DNA of 64,000 nucleotides from Deroplatys truncata. Lineage: Eukaryota > Arthropoda > Insecta > Mantodea > Mantidae. The position numbers and the translations under genes were made by a program. Under the pieces are notes generated by a model. That model saw nothing but the letters and a program-made list of their open reading frames with translations. It was not told the DNA's origin and ran no database searches. The stretch is taken from contig CM060988.1 in assembly GCA_030765065.1 (NCBI GenBank), positions 202,180,565-202,244,564 on the forward strand, read 5' to 3'. Shown here piece after piece: positions 1 to 10,929 of this stretch; the stretch's first letter is position 1; each line of letters begins with the position of its first letter.

Positions 1-478
1 TGTCTGAACAAGAGGTACATGCTTCCACTGCACAATGGCTAGTCATCAAATTCCTTTCTAGTGAAGGCGTGAAACTGGCAGCACAGTTTGGGGATCAGAC
101 ACTTTCAAGGGCTCATGTGTTTGTTTGGCATAAGGCATTCAAAGAAGGCTGTGAACAGGTCAAAAATGAGAGGTATCACTGTCGTCTAAGGATAGAGGAA
201 AAAATTCAAGCCATTCATAAACCTCTTGAAGAAAACTGACACTTGATCATCACACCATCAATGTGGCCATTTGAACGAGATTTGATCTGCTTATTACAGC
301 AAACGATGTGACCAGCCAATAAGAGAACTTATTCTTCTCCATGATAATGCCAGGGCCAACACTACAGGGCTTGCTGGCCGTAAATTGGAAGAAATGAAAT
401 GACCACCACTCGACCACCCTCCCTAGAGTTCCGACTTATTGCCCTGCGGTTTTCATCTATTTGGGCCACTGAAGGAGG
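1..478 (+). pseudogene. mariner-family transposase relic (5' end outside window)
   Basis: Broken plus-strand frames show a mariner-type helix-turn-helix region (WHKAFKEGCEQVKNERYH, about 125-180) and, after a stop and frameshifts, the DDE region (LHDNARANTTG near 340, then a degraded Pro-Asp-Leu and the CGFHLFGPLKEA block near 440-478). In this family these parts bind the terminal repeats and cut and join DNA. Several stops separate them and part of the middle is missing, so it is dead. A SINE begins directly after it. The order of the two blocks and their spacing support mariner rather than another DDE family. Confidence 0.75.
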
Positions 479-489
479 CAGTAGGAAGC

Positions 490-775
490 ACATCATCCCG
501 TGGTCTATGGGTGTCATGCTAGCCTCTAGTCCCTGAGGTCATGGGTTCAAACCCAATGGAGGGCAATGTATTTTTTTCGGGTGTAAAAATTCTTAGCATG
601 GCTTTCCTCAGAAGGGAAGTAAAGCTGATGGTCCCGTGTCATAGATTTACGATAAGTAAAAGAACCTCAAGCCTGATAAAGGGGCCTCTGAGCAAAATCT
701 CTGGTCTTACACGTCCAATATAGAATGGGATACTAAGAACCATAGTAGTTAAAGCGTGCACACATATAACTCAAT
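490..775 (+). mobile_element. tRNA-derived SINE, near full-length (copy 1)
   Basis: The head looks like a tRNA gene promoter: an A-box-like stretch around 510-525 and a perfect B-box core GGTTCAAACC at 545-554. The body (AAGGGAAGTAAAGC, CCTCAAGCCTGATAAA, CCAATATAGAATGGGA) recurs in six other places in this window on both strands. The copy ends in an A/T-rich tail near 775. The open frame across it is incidental. No target-site duplication could be read with certainty. Confidence 0.85.
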
Positions 776-1315
776 TTAATCTAACTAGGAAGCAAATGAT
801 CTGAGGATGAGTCAGATGTGGAAGGCTTCATGTGCAACCGGCTGATGACATGACCCCGGTGTTTTATGATAAGGGCATCAAGAAACTGTCAACATGCTGG
901 GCTATGTGCATTTCCAAAACAGGAGATTATGTAGAAAAGTGATACGTACTTTATTTCGTTACATCAAATAAACAAATTTAAGAAAAAAGTCTAGTTCATA
1001 TCGGAATTGCCTAAAATAATAATGATATTCATAACTGGAAACTTACACCATCCAAGTAAATGCTAAAGAAATAACTGTTCATGATAGCTTGAAAGGCAAA
1101 GAGACTGCATATTTGCATTGCATATATGTTTTTGGTGTCCGGTGCTATGGAGTGCACTGCTCCAATTCCCAACCACAGAATGCATATCAGAATGCAAAAT
1201 TTTCAGTTCATGTATACACATACTTGCAAACTGCCTGAAATGGAAACCTGTAAAACTTTCCCTTGTTCAGCACAGCTTAATCATTTTGTAATGACAAATT
1301 TAGAATGCAGTAAAT
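776..1315. other. no recognisable feature
   Basis: AT-rich unique-looking sequence between a SINE and a family A element. I see no open frame with family resemblance, no tandem repeat and no RNA gene. Confidence 0.5.
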
Positions 1316-1324
1316 ATACAAAAA

Positions 1325-2166
1325 TCAGATGTGTTACACTCACATGACTTTCTCTACTCTAGTACAAACTATTTTTACAAACGCTTATTCTCCATCTACT
1401 TCATGTTAAACAAGATATCGAGATGTTAATCTTATTACTAATTTTCTTGTAGATGCAAGGGGAATTACTAGGCTTTAAGCAATAGTCAAATATTTTAATG
1501 GTTGCTATGTGGGTATTCCATTCTCTTTGCTTTACCAGGACAAGAAAAAAAAAATGAATAACAAATTCCCATTTCAGAAAAAGTATAAGTCTTGGAAAAT
1601 TTAAGGGAATAACAAGCAATATCTCGAAAATGGTTCACTCAACAAAAAAAAGTATGACATAAATTGTGTATTTTAATGCGATCTACATTTTTTGTGTAGT
1701 AAAATTTTGTCTATCTCTTAAGGTTTACCAGTTATGCAAAAGTTGTTCACAATGAAGAATACTTTTGGAGACGTTACCAGAAAATTTGAGATATACATTT
1801 CATTTCGCATGAAAATATCTTAAACATATGATACTTTAATCAAAATCGTTAGAGCCATTTTTGAGAAAATTAAAATTTTCGAAAAATGTTCCATGTAAAG
1901 GGTAATCTGGGGCGGGGGAATTTTCTAGAAAACCTTCGTGTCGCATCTCTGGAAGATACTGAACCTAAATACCAAGTTTGGTGTTTATCCAACTGTTCGT
2001 TTCTGAGTTATGCTGTTCACAGACACACACACATACACACAGACATGTTAATGCTTTTTTTTGGATTCAGGGGGCCTCAAAAGATATATTTCCAGTGAAA
2101 TATCGGTATCGAATTTTTGGGTGGAATACAATACTTCCCTTACTTACTATACGTAATAGAGAAAGT
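1325..2166 (+). mobile_element. family A element, near full-length
   Basis: Starts with a GATGTGTTACACTCACATG block followed by ACTTTCTCTAC and ends GTAATAGAGAAAGT, so the termini carry a short inverted repeat. AAAAA flanks both ends (1320-1324 and 2167-2171). The interior is shared with about twelve other places: a block with CAAAATCGTTAGAGCCATTT, a GGGGCGGGGG patch, a GAGTTATGCTGTTCACAGAC motif followed by a CA/CACA microsatellite, and ATTTTTGGGTGGAATACAAT before the 3' end. It has no open frame of transposase size. I infer a non-autonomous DNA transposon; the superfamily is unknown. Confidence 0.75.
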
Positions 2167-2474
2167 AAAAATTGCATGCAAAATAAATGGGAGTTACATT
2201 TTATAACAATCCTTGAAGACCTGATAGTACTGCTTCTTGCTGAAATTCTCCCTGGTACCACAATAAACATGCATTAAATCGAAGAACCTCACTTCCTAGG
2301 ACATACACAGATTTCTAGTCCATATTTTATGCTTCATAACATCAACTGAAAACAAAAACTGTCACAACAAATGGGAAACTCATATCCCATTGCCATAGAA
2401 TGCAAATAAGGTAAACAATTTGAAGAAGTTGACTTTACAATTGACATAGTCTTCTACTGAATGTTCATGCTTTG

Positions 2475-3395
2475 GTTACTAGAGGTCACTATATTTTGCT
2501 GCAGCCCAGTGAAGGGGGATCATGATCATGATGAACGATAGACACACAGATAAGCTCTGGTCTATCATAGAACTGTATACCATTTACTAGAGGTCACTAG
2601 TGGTGCTATACATTTTGTTGTAGCCCAGTGAAAGGGGACCATGATCATGTTGAAGGATACCCACAGATAAGCTCTGGTCTATCATAGCACTGTATACCAT
2701 TTACTAGAGGTCACTAGTGGTGCTATACATTTTGTTGCAACCCAGTGAAGAGGGACCATGATCATGATGACGGATAGACACACAGATAAGCTCTGGTCTA
2801 TTATAGCACTGTATACCATTTACTAGAGGTCACTAGTGGTGCTATACATTTTGTTGCAACCCAGTGAAGGGGGACCATGATCATGATGACGGATAGACAC
2901 ACAGATAAGCTCTGGTCTATTATAGCACTGTATACCATTTACTAGAGGTCACTAGTGGTGCTATACATTTTGTTGCAACCCAGTGAAGGGGGATCATGAT
3001 GAAGGATAGACACACAGATAAGTTCTGGTATATCTAAGCACTGTATACCATTTACTAGAGGTCACTAGTGGTGCTATACACTTTGTTGCAACCCAGTGAA
3101 GGGGGATCATGATGGATAGACACACAGATAAGCTCTGGTCTATTATAGCACTGTATACCATTTACTAGAGGTCACTAGTGGTGCTATACATTTTGTTGCA
3201 GCCCAGTGAAGGTGGACCATGATCGTGATGGAGGATAGACACACAGATAAGCTCTGGTCTATACTAGCACTGTATACCATTTACTAGAGATCACTAGTGG
3301 TGCTATACATTTTGTTGCAGCCCAGTGAAGGACCACCATGAACATGATGGACACACACACGGAATAGCTCTTGCCTATCATAGGCCAGTATATCA
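2475..3395. repeat. tandem repeat, about 8 units of 110-119 bp
   Basis: The unit contains CCATTTACTAGAGGTCACTA, GTGGTGCTATACATTTTGTTG, a CCCAGTGAAGG motif, GATCATGATG and ACACAGATAAGCTCTGGT. Unit starts measured at CATTTACTAG fall at 2581, 2698, 2817, 2936, 3049, 3159 and 3278, with diverged edge copies at about 2475 and 3330. Spacing varies (117, 119, 119, 113, 110, 119) because of small deletions around the ATCATGATG segment, itself a short repeat. No coding content. Confidence 0.95.
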
Positions 3396-4160
3396 TTGAG
3401 TTTGTAATCTTACAACTTAATGCCTTATCACATCTGAGATGAAAATCTGTAACACTTTGAATCTGCTCACAAAGCTCCACTACTGTACATTTTAGAGCAA
3501 ACCATAGAAGTTGGGAAGTATGTATAGGAGACCAGTACCCACTCACATGGGCCACAAAAACCAACATTTTGGTGCTGACCACATCACCGCCTTATACTAT
3601 AATGCTTCTGGCCTGAGAATGGGTCTTAACACAATGTAGTGTCACATCGCGCTTTGGAGCTTCCTCTTATGACATCAGCAGCTGCTCACCTGTTTACTTT
3701 CAGGAGCAGCTAAGAAATGCCAATGTTCGCAGTTCTACTTATTGCTATATTTCACTGGGGAACAGTGATTTTGATGCCTTACAATTCTGACCTATTTCTG
3801 ACTACATTTGGGTCACTGATTCCAAAAATGCTCTCAGTTTTGCCTTATCAGCTCTAGTTTTGAGATAGGTACAGCTTATTCACATTATACAGCAATTTAA
3901 CCTTACTAATTCGCATATACAACTATATTACTTGCACACAATTGAATAAAGAATACATTTGGATGGATCAAGCACATTCTTTTTCATGAAGCAACTTTCT
4001 ATCAACTACCATAATTTATTTATACACTAGTCGCATTAGGTTCATTGATTTTCTTCTATCAGGTCGCTGAATTCTCGTTTATGTGATTTGCTCCTTGTTT
4101 CTGTCAACTAAAGGTTCTGTGATGGTTTTTTTTCCCCCAACGATCATGCTTTCTCTAAGA
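3396..4160. other. no recognisable feature
   Basis: Sequence between the tandem array and the pseudogene on the minus strand. A 107-codon minus-strand frame overlaps the array edge and resembles nothing I know. Confidence 0.4.
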
Positions 4161-4162
4161 GG

Positions 4163-5325
4163 TCACTGTCTTGTCAGCCAATGTTGATGTTTAGATCTAG
4201 AGTTCCATAGGCATATAAAGCATGGGTGTTTGGTGCACTGACCTTGTTGTCCTAGAAGAAAGTTCATCATCTTTATGTAGACACAGATAACCCATTGGTG
4301 ATCACGGTATGAGATCTTCTCTAGAACTGTAGCTATTGTAGCTTGATTTTCATACATAATAGAGTGACCAATTGGTATTGACCTGCATTTGTTCCCATTA
4401 TGCAAAAGAACACATTTTAAGCTGCGTTTGGAGCTATCAATAAATAACTGCCACTCTGTTGGTGTGTATTTTCTTACACTCAGTTTCATTAACAGTCCTT
4501 CAACATTGATGCAAAAAACAAATTGGTTTTCTGTTGTGAAGAACGGCAGGAAATGTTGCTCTCCTTTGTGATGGACTGTCACTTTTGTTCCCAGTAACAG
4601 ACATTGTTTCTCTGCCAGCCTAGAAGCCAACAATTCTGACGACTTCTTTGGAAGACTAAGATCTCTAATGAGGTCATTCAATTCTACTTGATTAAAACCA
4701 GACACAACTGATGAAGGTCCTGCGAAATCACTGCATAGCTTTCAGCTGATTGATCCACTTCTTCTGATGACTTTGGAAGACTAAGATCTCTAATGAGGTC
4801 ATTCAATTCTACTTGATTAAAACCAGACACAACTGATGAAGGTCCTGCGAAATCACTGCATAGCTTTCAGCTGATTGATCCACTTCTTCTGATGACTTTG
4901 GAAGACTAAGATCTCTAATGAGGTCATTCAATTCTACTTGATTAAAACCAGACACAACTGATGAAGGTCCTGCGAAATCACTGCATAGCTTTCAGCTGAT
5001 TCATCCACTTCTTCTGATGACTCTGGAAGACTGATAAATACTGGAACAGGTATCTCCTCTGAATGTGGAACGGGACGTCTTGCAGAGGTAGATCAGAATA
5101 TTTCCACGTATTCCAGTTTTTGCTATTGATGCCCTTTACATCAAGTTTTACTTCGAAATAGGCCAAATAAGTTCTTTTTACAAAATCGGTTATGGGTTTT
5201 CTTTGCTGGATGAATGTGTATTCCCCACAGATAAAACAAAACACATCAGGATTATTGGCACATTTTCTTTGTGATGAAGCGCTATCAGTGTCTATGAAAA
5301 GGACACATAAATAGTTAAAGTACAT
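4163..5325 (-). pseudogene. broken copy of an anonymous multi-copy arthropod protein family
   Basis: Read on the minus strand from 5325 down. The upstream part has a Cys-rich start (KCANNPDVFCFICGEYTF, about 5225-5280) followed by ITDFVKRTYLAYFEVKL. The downstream part (4163-4705) is a 180-codon frame with LIRDLSLPKKSSELLASRL, LFIDSSKRSLKCVLLHNGNK, HQWVICVYIKMMNFLLGQQ and a Cys pair in HPCFICLWNSRSK. I recognise this only as an uncharacterised protein seen in many copies in arthropod genomes; its function is unknown to me. The copy is broken: the segment normally between the two Cys-rich parts is shortened, the frame shifts after SDLP, and a tandem triplication of 125 bp lies between the two halves. 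Confidence 0.6.
4650..5024. repeat. 125 bp segment in three tandem copies inside the pseudogene
   Basis: The motif GGAAGACTAAGATCTCTAAT begins at 4650, 4775 and 4900 and a partial fourth match (GGAAGACTGA) begins at 5025, giving an exact 125 bp period. The three units are nearly identical. 125 is not a multiple of three, so each unit shifts the reading frame of the surrounding pseudogene. Confidence 0.95.
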
Positions 5326-5339
5326 CTGCAAACAACATG

Positions 5340-5985
5340 ACTAGACCTCGGATAAAATAAATTAGTATAATGCAAATAATATAATCAATTTACAAATGGT
5401 GCTGTAAAACAAAGTAATCATGAGAGCACTTTATAAAGATATCAATATCTCATAAACTAGAGCTGCTAGGAAGAAATGAAATGCATTTTCGGAATCAGCA
5501 ACATCAAAATACCCAGAATCAGGTGGAAAATTCAAGGCCCAGCACAAAAAGTTTTTTGTTCCCTACTTTATTAAACAAATATGTATCATTATACTTGTCA
5601 TGCTAAGTTAGCTGATTCAAGAATTAAGAAATGGCATGTAATGTCTTTTATTGGTAAAAACCTACATGTCAACCTGAGTCCTGAGGTAATAGCAGGACAC
5701 CCAGTTTGGGGGATATCCTTGAGTTGTCCTCCATACAACTTGGTCACAAAGTATTCACAGATACACTAGCTGCTTCCAATGTTAATTTAATGACTCCTTA
5801 ACAGCAAGGTAATATAACACCCAAGTATAAAGTTGAACACCATCAAAACTAAAGTTTTTGTGTTTTATTATTCTGCTGTGATGTGCTACACACTTAGCCA
5901 TGATTGCAACATCAACAATACTGCATCAGCTAGGCGTGCTTCCCTCCAACAAACAACCTGGGAATATCAATGGCTGGCCATAATA
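5340..5985. other. no recognisable feature
   Basis: AT-rich spacer between the pseudogene and the left end of a DNA transposon. Nothing recognisable on either strand. Confidence 0.4.
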
Positions 5986-6357
5986 GTATGAGGGTTGTTC
6001 AACAAAGACTGGGACTGACATGTATAAATCTGCGGGAACAAGATCTAACTGCCATCTATACCCCCGCCACTGTAATGTTGCACTTGACAGCTAGCGTTTA
6101 AGTTGGCACACTCGCAAAAAAACAGATGAAAAGCTTCAACCGTTTGACTTCCTAAGCCAATCACAAGGTTGCATTCCGGATGGTCGATGACAAAGCGGAA
6201 CCGGAACTAGAATCGGCTCTGTTGCCGGATGTAACTATTCCCAACCACGTGCTTTAGTTTCTGAATCTCTAGCATGAACGTCGAGTTGTTCTTTGCAAGC
6301 TACATAATGTTCATTGTTATTTGTATTTGTGGTTATTGTTTGATAGTTTTGTTATTG

Positions 6358-6360
<3 letters not shown>

Positions 6361-6402
<42 letters not shown>

Positions 6403-6426
6403 TTATCTATTTTATATATATATATT
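6361..6426. repeat. AT dinucleotide microsatellite
   Basis: An uninterrupted (AT)n run at about 6361-6396, followed by a degenerate AT-rich stretch to about 6426, just upstream of the transposase frame. Confidence 0.95.
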
Positions 6427-6466
6427 CCATTCATATTATTTATTTAAACCAAACTTTAGTGTGACA

Positions 6467-6919
6467 ATGTCTGAAAAATGACGCCAATCGCCGAGTGATG
6501 ATCTACAAAGTGAAAATCCTTTGCGCCGAGGTGTGCCACTTAATAGTCAGGCATTGGAACTATTAAGGAGAACTCGGGAATTCTTTGAACAGGAAAAGGA
6601 ATACGTAAAGCTTCATGGCAATCCCTCTATTCCTGCTGATAAAATCGTACAACGAACTGCAACAGCTCTTGGGCTAAGCACGAGAACTGTTATTCACAAG
6701 GGAGTGAAACTCCAAGAGAAAGAGGGCACAATTCCTGAACCATCTGGAACGCAACAGGTATTTCTATCAACTCCAGGGAAGAAAAGAAAGCAGCCTCGTT
6801 CAGTCACAAATCTTGATGCTTTCCAACTAGATGCCATACGTAGACACATTTATGCCTATTATCATAGAAAGGAGTATCTGACCATACCAAAGCTGCTTAT
6901 ATCGCTTATTTTCAATTAA
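6467..6919 (+). pseudogene. N-terminal domain of a Tc1/DDE_3-like transposase, early stop
   Basis: An ATG at 6467 is followed after four codons by an in-frame TGA; the same frame then runs open from 6482 to 6919. The translation has a predicted helical N-terminus (ALELLRRTREFFEQEKEYV), a helix-turn-helix region (IVQRTATALGLSTRTVIHKG) and the linker TPGKKRKQPRSVTNLDAFQL, then RRHIYAYYHRKEYLTIPKLL. This order is typical of the DNA-binding half of arthropod Tc1-like transposases. The catalytic half is absent: the frame ends at 6919 and the right inverted repeat begins about 140 bp later. Confidence 0.7.
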
Positions 6920-7249
6920 CAATAATAATACGAAATAGTTATTATTCGTTGACGTTTGCTACTTACGTACACTTTTGTATGCGGCTTAGACACGATAGAA
7001 AGGAGAACAATCAGCTGTCGTTGTTTACTAGCCATTCTGGCAACGTCGCAACCACAATGTAGCCAACCTTACGCGAAGCCACACGAACTGTCAAGTGCAA
7101 AGATACAGCGGCGGGGGTATATAGTCAAGTACCTATACTAGTAGGTACCCTTAATTTTACCATTAGCTACATTTTTCTGAGCTCACCATTCCCCAACACT
7201 AGCAGTTTAAAGTTGGTAAGGAGTAAAGCTGCAAAATGTTGTAAATGAG

Positions 7250-7990
7250 AGAACAATGCTATGCAATAAAGTTTCGTTAAACAAAGATCTTCACAGAGCC
7301 TATGGTGAGTCGTCAATGTTTACATTGGCATAGAGCATTTGGGAAAGTTGTGAACTGGAAGGAGGAGAGGTAGTTCCCTTACAGAAGTCACAATCAACAG
7401 TGCTGCCATCATCATGCAAAACCAGATACCCGTGTAACTGTTGGGGAACTTGCAAATATGCTTGACATATCAGTGAGAAGTACTCTCACAATTTTAAGGG
7501 ATCATTTAAACATGTCAAAGCTATCTGCTGACTGGTTTTCCCAAAATGCTTACTGAAGCAGATTCGAGTTGATGTGTGCCCGAGAAGAAGGGGATGATTG
7601 ACAGAAAAACATTATCACTGCCGATAGTCATGGGTGTACTGCTATGACCCAGAAACAAAGAGCAGAGTGGGTTGAAAAGTGGCAAATAAGACATTAGTAA
7701 TCATCACATTGTTTTGATTATTGTGGCATGGTGTACACACTCAGGTCAGACTGCAGACTATTATCATGGTGTTCTTCACCAACTGATTAAAGATCACATG
7801 CCAAAACAACGGAGAGATCTGGTTGGAAAGTGGAACCTTCACCATAATGCACGTGCTCACATGGCAACAGCTGTTATATTTCTGGTCAAGAAAGGCATCT
7901 CCACAGTTTCCCACCCATCCTATATTCCAGAACTGACAAGTGTGACTTTTTTGGTTTCCAGCTGCCAAAAAAGATATTGATTTAGTCTGA
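7250..7990 (+). pseudogene. mariner-family transposase relic
   Basis: Degraded plus-strand frames run in mariner order. HWHRAFGKVVNW (about 7325-7365) matches the end of the N-terminal DNA-binding part. TADSHGCTAMTQKQRAEW (about 7617-7675) matches the first catalytic Asp region with its following Pro-Glu-Thr motif eroded. A better kept block at 7714-7960 has WNLHHNARAHMATAV, where the second catalytic Asp (normally in HDNA) is replaced by His, and HPSYIPEL. The third catalytic region is frameshifted just after this. Confidence 0.75.
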
Positions 7991-8553
7991 ATTCTTGATA
8001 AAGCTTTTATAGCATCAGCCTCAGTCTGTTGAACACACTAAGTAAATGGAAGCTAATTATTTAAGTTATGTTTAAATGAAGTAATTATTAAAACACTATA
8101 TTATTCACTGTCTTATTATTTGTAGTACTTAAAGAATGATCTGGATGGACTATAGTATCACCTACCTCTATCATGTGAATGTGTGCACCAGACTGGTAGA
8201 TTAATGGGCTGTTGTGCAAAACAGAAATATTTTCACATTTTGGATAAACACTACTCAATTATCTGCACAGAATACCTGAAATCCTTAGCCTCAAAGTACA
8301 ATCATTATACCTAGTCTAGCCATAATTTGTTACAAGGTTTTCTTATAATGCCAACAATGTATTATACTATGGCACATGGCATGCGTATGTTTCTGTGCTA
8401 AGCGCACATATTATTATTCAAAATGATACCCTTTTGTCCTGATACAGGACTTAAGCCTATCGGGTCATTCATGAATAGCGGCACAAGCTGTCTCCATGGG
8501 AAAATCCGTCACTGATGACTTTAGGGATTGCTTAAGAGACTCATTATTGGAGT
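7991..8553. other. no recognisable feature
   Basis: Spacer between a mariner relic and a SINE; nothing identified. Confidence 0.4.
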
Positions 8554-8554
8554 A

Positions 8555-8850
8555 AAATTAAATTAAGTTTAATTTATGGAAGCTCTTTAACTGCTGTGGT
8601 TCTTAGCGTCCCATTCTATACTGGGCGTGAAAAACTGGAAATTTTGCTCAGAGGCCTCTTTATCAGGCTTAAGTTCTTTTATGTGCCGTAAATCTACAAC
8701 ACAGAACCACTGGCTTTACTTCCCTTCCAAAGGAAGTCATGTTAAGGATTTTTACGCGTGAAAAAAATGCATCGCCCTCTGCTGGGTTTGAACGTGCAAC
8801 CTCGGGAACTAGAGGCTAGCATGTTACCCCTAGACCATAGAGGACGACAA
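8555..8850 (-). mobile_element. tRNA-derived SINE, near full-length (copy 2)
   Basis: Minus-strand copy of the SINE family at 490-775. The tRNA-like head lies at the right end (B-box complement at about 8785-8800, slightly mutated) and the A/T-rich tail at the left end. Body motifs (GGCTTTACTTCCCTTCC, TTTGCTCAGAGGCCTC) match the other copies. Confidence 0.85.
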
Positions 8851-8854
8851 TATT

Positions 8855-9015
8855 GGGGGTCTCTTTTCTTACCAACAATACCATCAAGCACTGACCAGAG
8901 GGGTTGAGGTCAGGGCTGCTAGAACATTTTCCAAGCCAAGATTGAGTGAATGTTTGTTGCCTTATGGGCTGGTGCAGAGTAATAAGGCGAAATGAAAACA
9001 ATTTATAGAGTATTA
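8855..9015 (-). pseudogene. Tc1/mariner transposase catalytic-domain fragment
   Basis: On the minus strand, SAPAHKATNIHSILAWKMF in one frame continues as SSPDLNPSG in another. These correspond to the second-Asp region (normally DNAPAHKA) and the SPDLNP block before the third acidic residue. The fragment is short, frameshifted and lies directly beside the SINE, which probably truncated it. Confidence 0.6.
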
Positions 9016-10330
9016 CTGCAGTACTCAAGCAAACAACTTGGTGTACATTGCTAAGTTAACAAATAAAATAACCTGAAAGTCATACCTTAATAACAATAAT
9101 AAAAATCTTGTGCAGACCAAGTAAAGGAGAAAGAGTACATATTGTGAATTGTATTCCTGCTTTGCTGATGCAACACTTCCCGTTTGTGTTATTATTTGAC
9201 TTTTGCTACTCATACTTTCTTTTTTAAGCGACACTTTGAATAAACACAAATAGAATAACACACCACAATCAGTATAATTGAACCACTGCTAGCATGAGAG
9301 TAAAAATCTCTCTGAAGCTTTAAAATCAGCAACTTAAGAAGCCTTTTCCTTCCTTATCACTTACCCCATGCTGGTTCTGATATCTATTTTCAATCACCTG
9401 CTGACACAATAAACAAAAGAGGTACAAAGGGAGCTGGACAGAAAACTTTAAACCTTCTCAGCAATCCCTCGCTAAATGACGAGTTCATAGCACGCCCATA
9501 TCTCTGCAAACAGTTAACATTTAGACTGCAAGCTTCAAAATAAATTGCTCTTCATGAACAGGTTATTCTCTTTCCTAGAGCACAAGTAAAGTTTGTCGGT
9601 GCAAATGATATTTGTATCACCTGCTTTACTTACAAGTACAACTGTACAACACTGCAAGGCAGGGCAAGACCAGCTCCCACCACCACCTGCCATAGATCAT
9701 ACAGTTGCACTATACTCTCAAACATGTTCATGCTACAAAGTCAGGTTCACTGACTAGCAGTTACATCATATATTTAAATTTAGTGGTGTTATACTCTGTA
9801 TAAATTTGTTTTGCCAAGTATATCAAGTACATACATTCACTAGTAACATACAGACTTGTTTGAAAGAATTTCTACAACTCTTTACATTAAATACATTGCT
9901 TGCTATTTAGTGTATTTCCCTAAACATTATTTTGATTGACACAACAATGAAAATAACAAAAGCATTAATTTTGTATATAATGTACTCCCACTTGCTTTCT
10001 TTAATTTTTCTTAGCAACCTGTGAACATACTTAATTTCATTTCAAGTTAATTAATTAGGTTAACCAGCAACACTGTGCTTACCTTCCATTTTCCCATTCC
10101 CCTGCACCAACAGTACAATTGCTGTCTCATGGCATTATGGGAAAAGGAAATAAGTACACCGGGGCAGGGGTAAGCCATGTGACCAGGTGATGGAAGAGGG
10201 ATCTTGAGGCAGAGGAGGAAGAAAACGTCAGAATCAAAATTTGCAATAATGTGATGGATTTCTCATTGTTTTACACTTCCCTTTTGTTGTGGAATGTTGT
10301 AGGTTAGATATTTATTTTACAGGAATGGTA
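9016..10330. other. no recognisable feature
   Basis: Long AT-rich stretch downstream (on the minus strand) of the TMEM245 exon, so presumably intronic to that gene if the gene continues leftwards. I searched it for further TMEM245 exons and recognised none. Confidence 0.4.
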
Positions 10331-10334
10331 CAAA

Positions 10335-10550
10335 CAGGAAAGTTTGCACATGGAAGGAATACATAGTAACTTATTTATTTTAATGTAATGGGGCAAGGGA
10401 AGTATAGTTTGCACATGAAAGGAATACATATTTATTTTAAAATAATGATAGTTTGCACCTGGAAAAAATATTTTTTTTAAGGAAATTGGGCAAGGAAAGA
10501 ATAGTTTGCATGTGAAAGAAATACTGTTTACTTTATTTTAAAGAAAGGAA
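10335..10550. repeat. degenerate tandem repeat, about 4 units of 55-70 bp
   Basis: ATAGTTTGCACATGGAAGGAATAC-like segments recur at about 10335, 10405, 10447 and 10500, each followed by an A/T-rich run and often by a GGGCAAGG motif. The units are diverged and uneven in length. Confidence 0.7.
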
Positions 10551-10929
10551 ATAGTGGTGGGGGCAATCACATGGCCAGAGGGAACGGTGATGGGGGCACC
10601 TTCTTGTTCGAAAGGGAATTAACCTTAAAAAGAAAAAAATACCAACACATATGCTTTTGTTCACTTAAACAGGGGCATTCTCTCTTTAAAACACAAACCA
10701 AAATGCTGAGGTTTTTAGCGCAACTCTGTAGTGTGAGTAAGGGTACGGTCATATTTTAAATACAGTTTTTTTATATGCATTTCTCTGAAAATGCATATAA
10801 ATGTTTGGTCTTTGATTTTAACTTTCAATTCAATTGAGGATACACTAGGAACTATGCAACTCCAAAAAGTACCGACCTATACTTTTAACATACCAAAGTA
10901 TATAAAAAATACTTAAATGTAATACTTAC

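Larger units (their letters stand above)
5990..7140 (+). mobile_element. DNA transposon with long subterminal inverted repeats and a truncated transposase frame
   Basis: A segment at about 6053-6118 (TACCCCCGCC, TTGCACTTGACAG, AAGTTGGC) returns as its reverse complement at about 7062-7126 (GCCAACCTTACGCG, CTGTCAAGTGCAA, GGCGGGGGTAT). Between them are an AT microsatellite and a frame for only the N-terminal part of a Tc1-like transposase. The outer ends are not certain: AGGGTTGTTCAACAAAGACT at 5991 resembles a mariner terminus but I see no partner for it on the right. I infer an internally deleted, non-autonomous copy. Confidence 0.7.

Noticed and set aside
10571-10759. Overlapping 61-62 codon frames on both strands near 10.6 kb
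   Set aside because: No family resemblance and located in low-complexity sequence; mirror frames on opposite strands are typical of chance.
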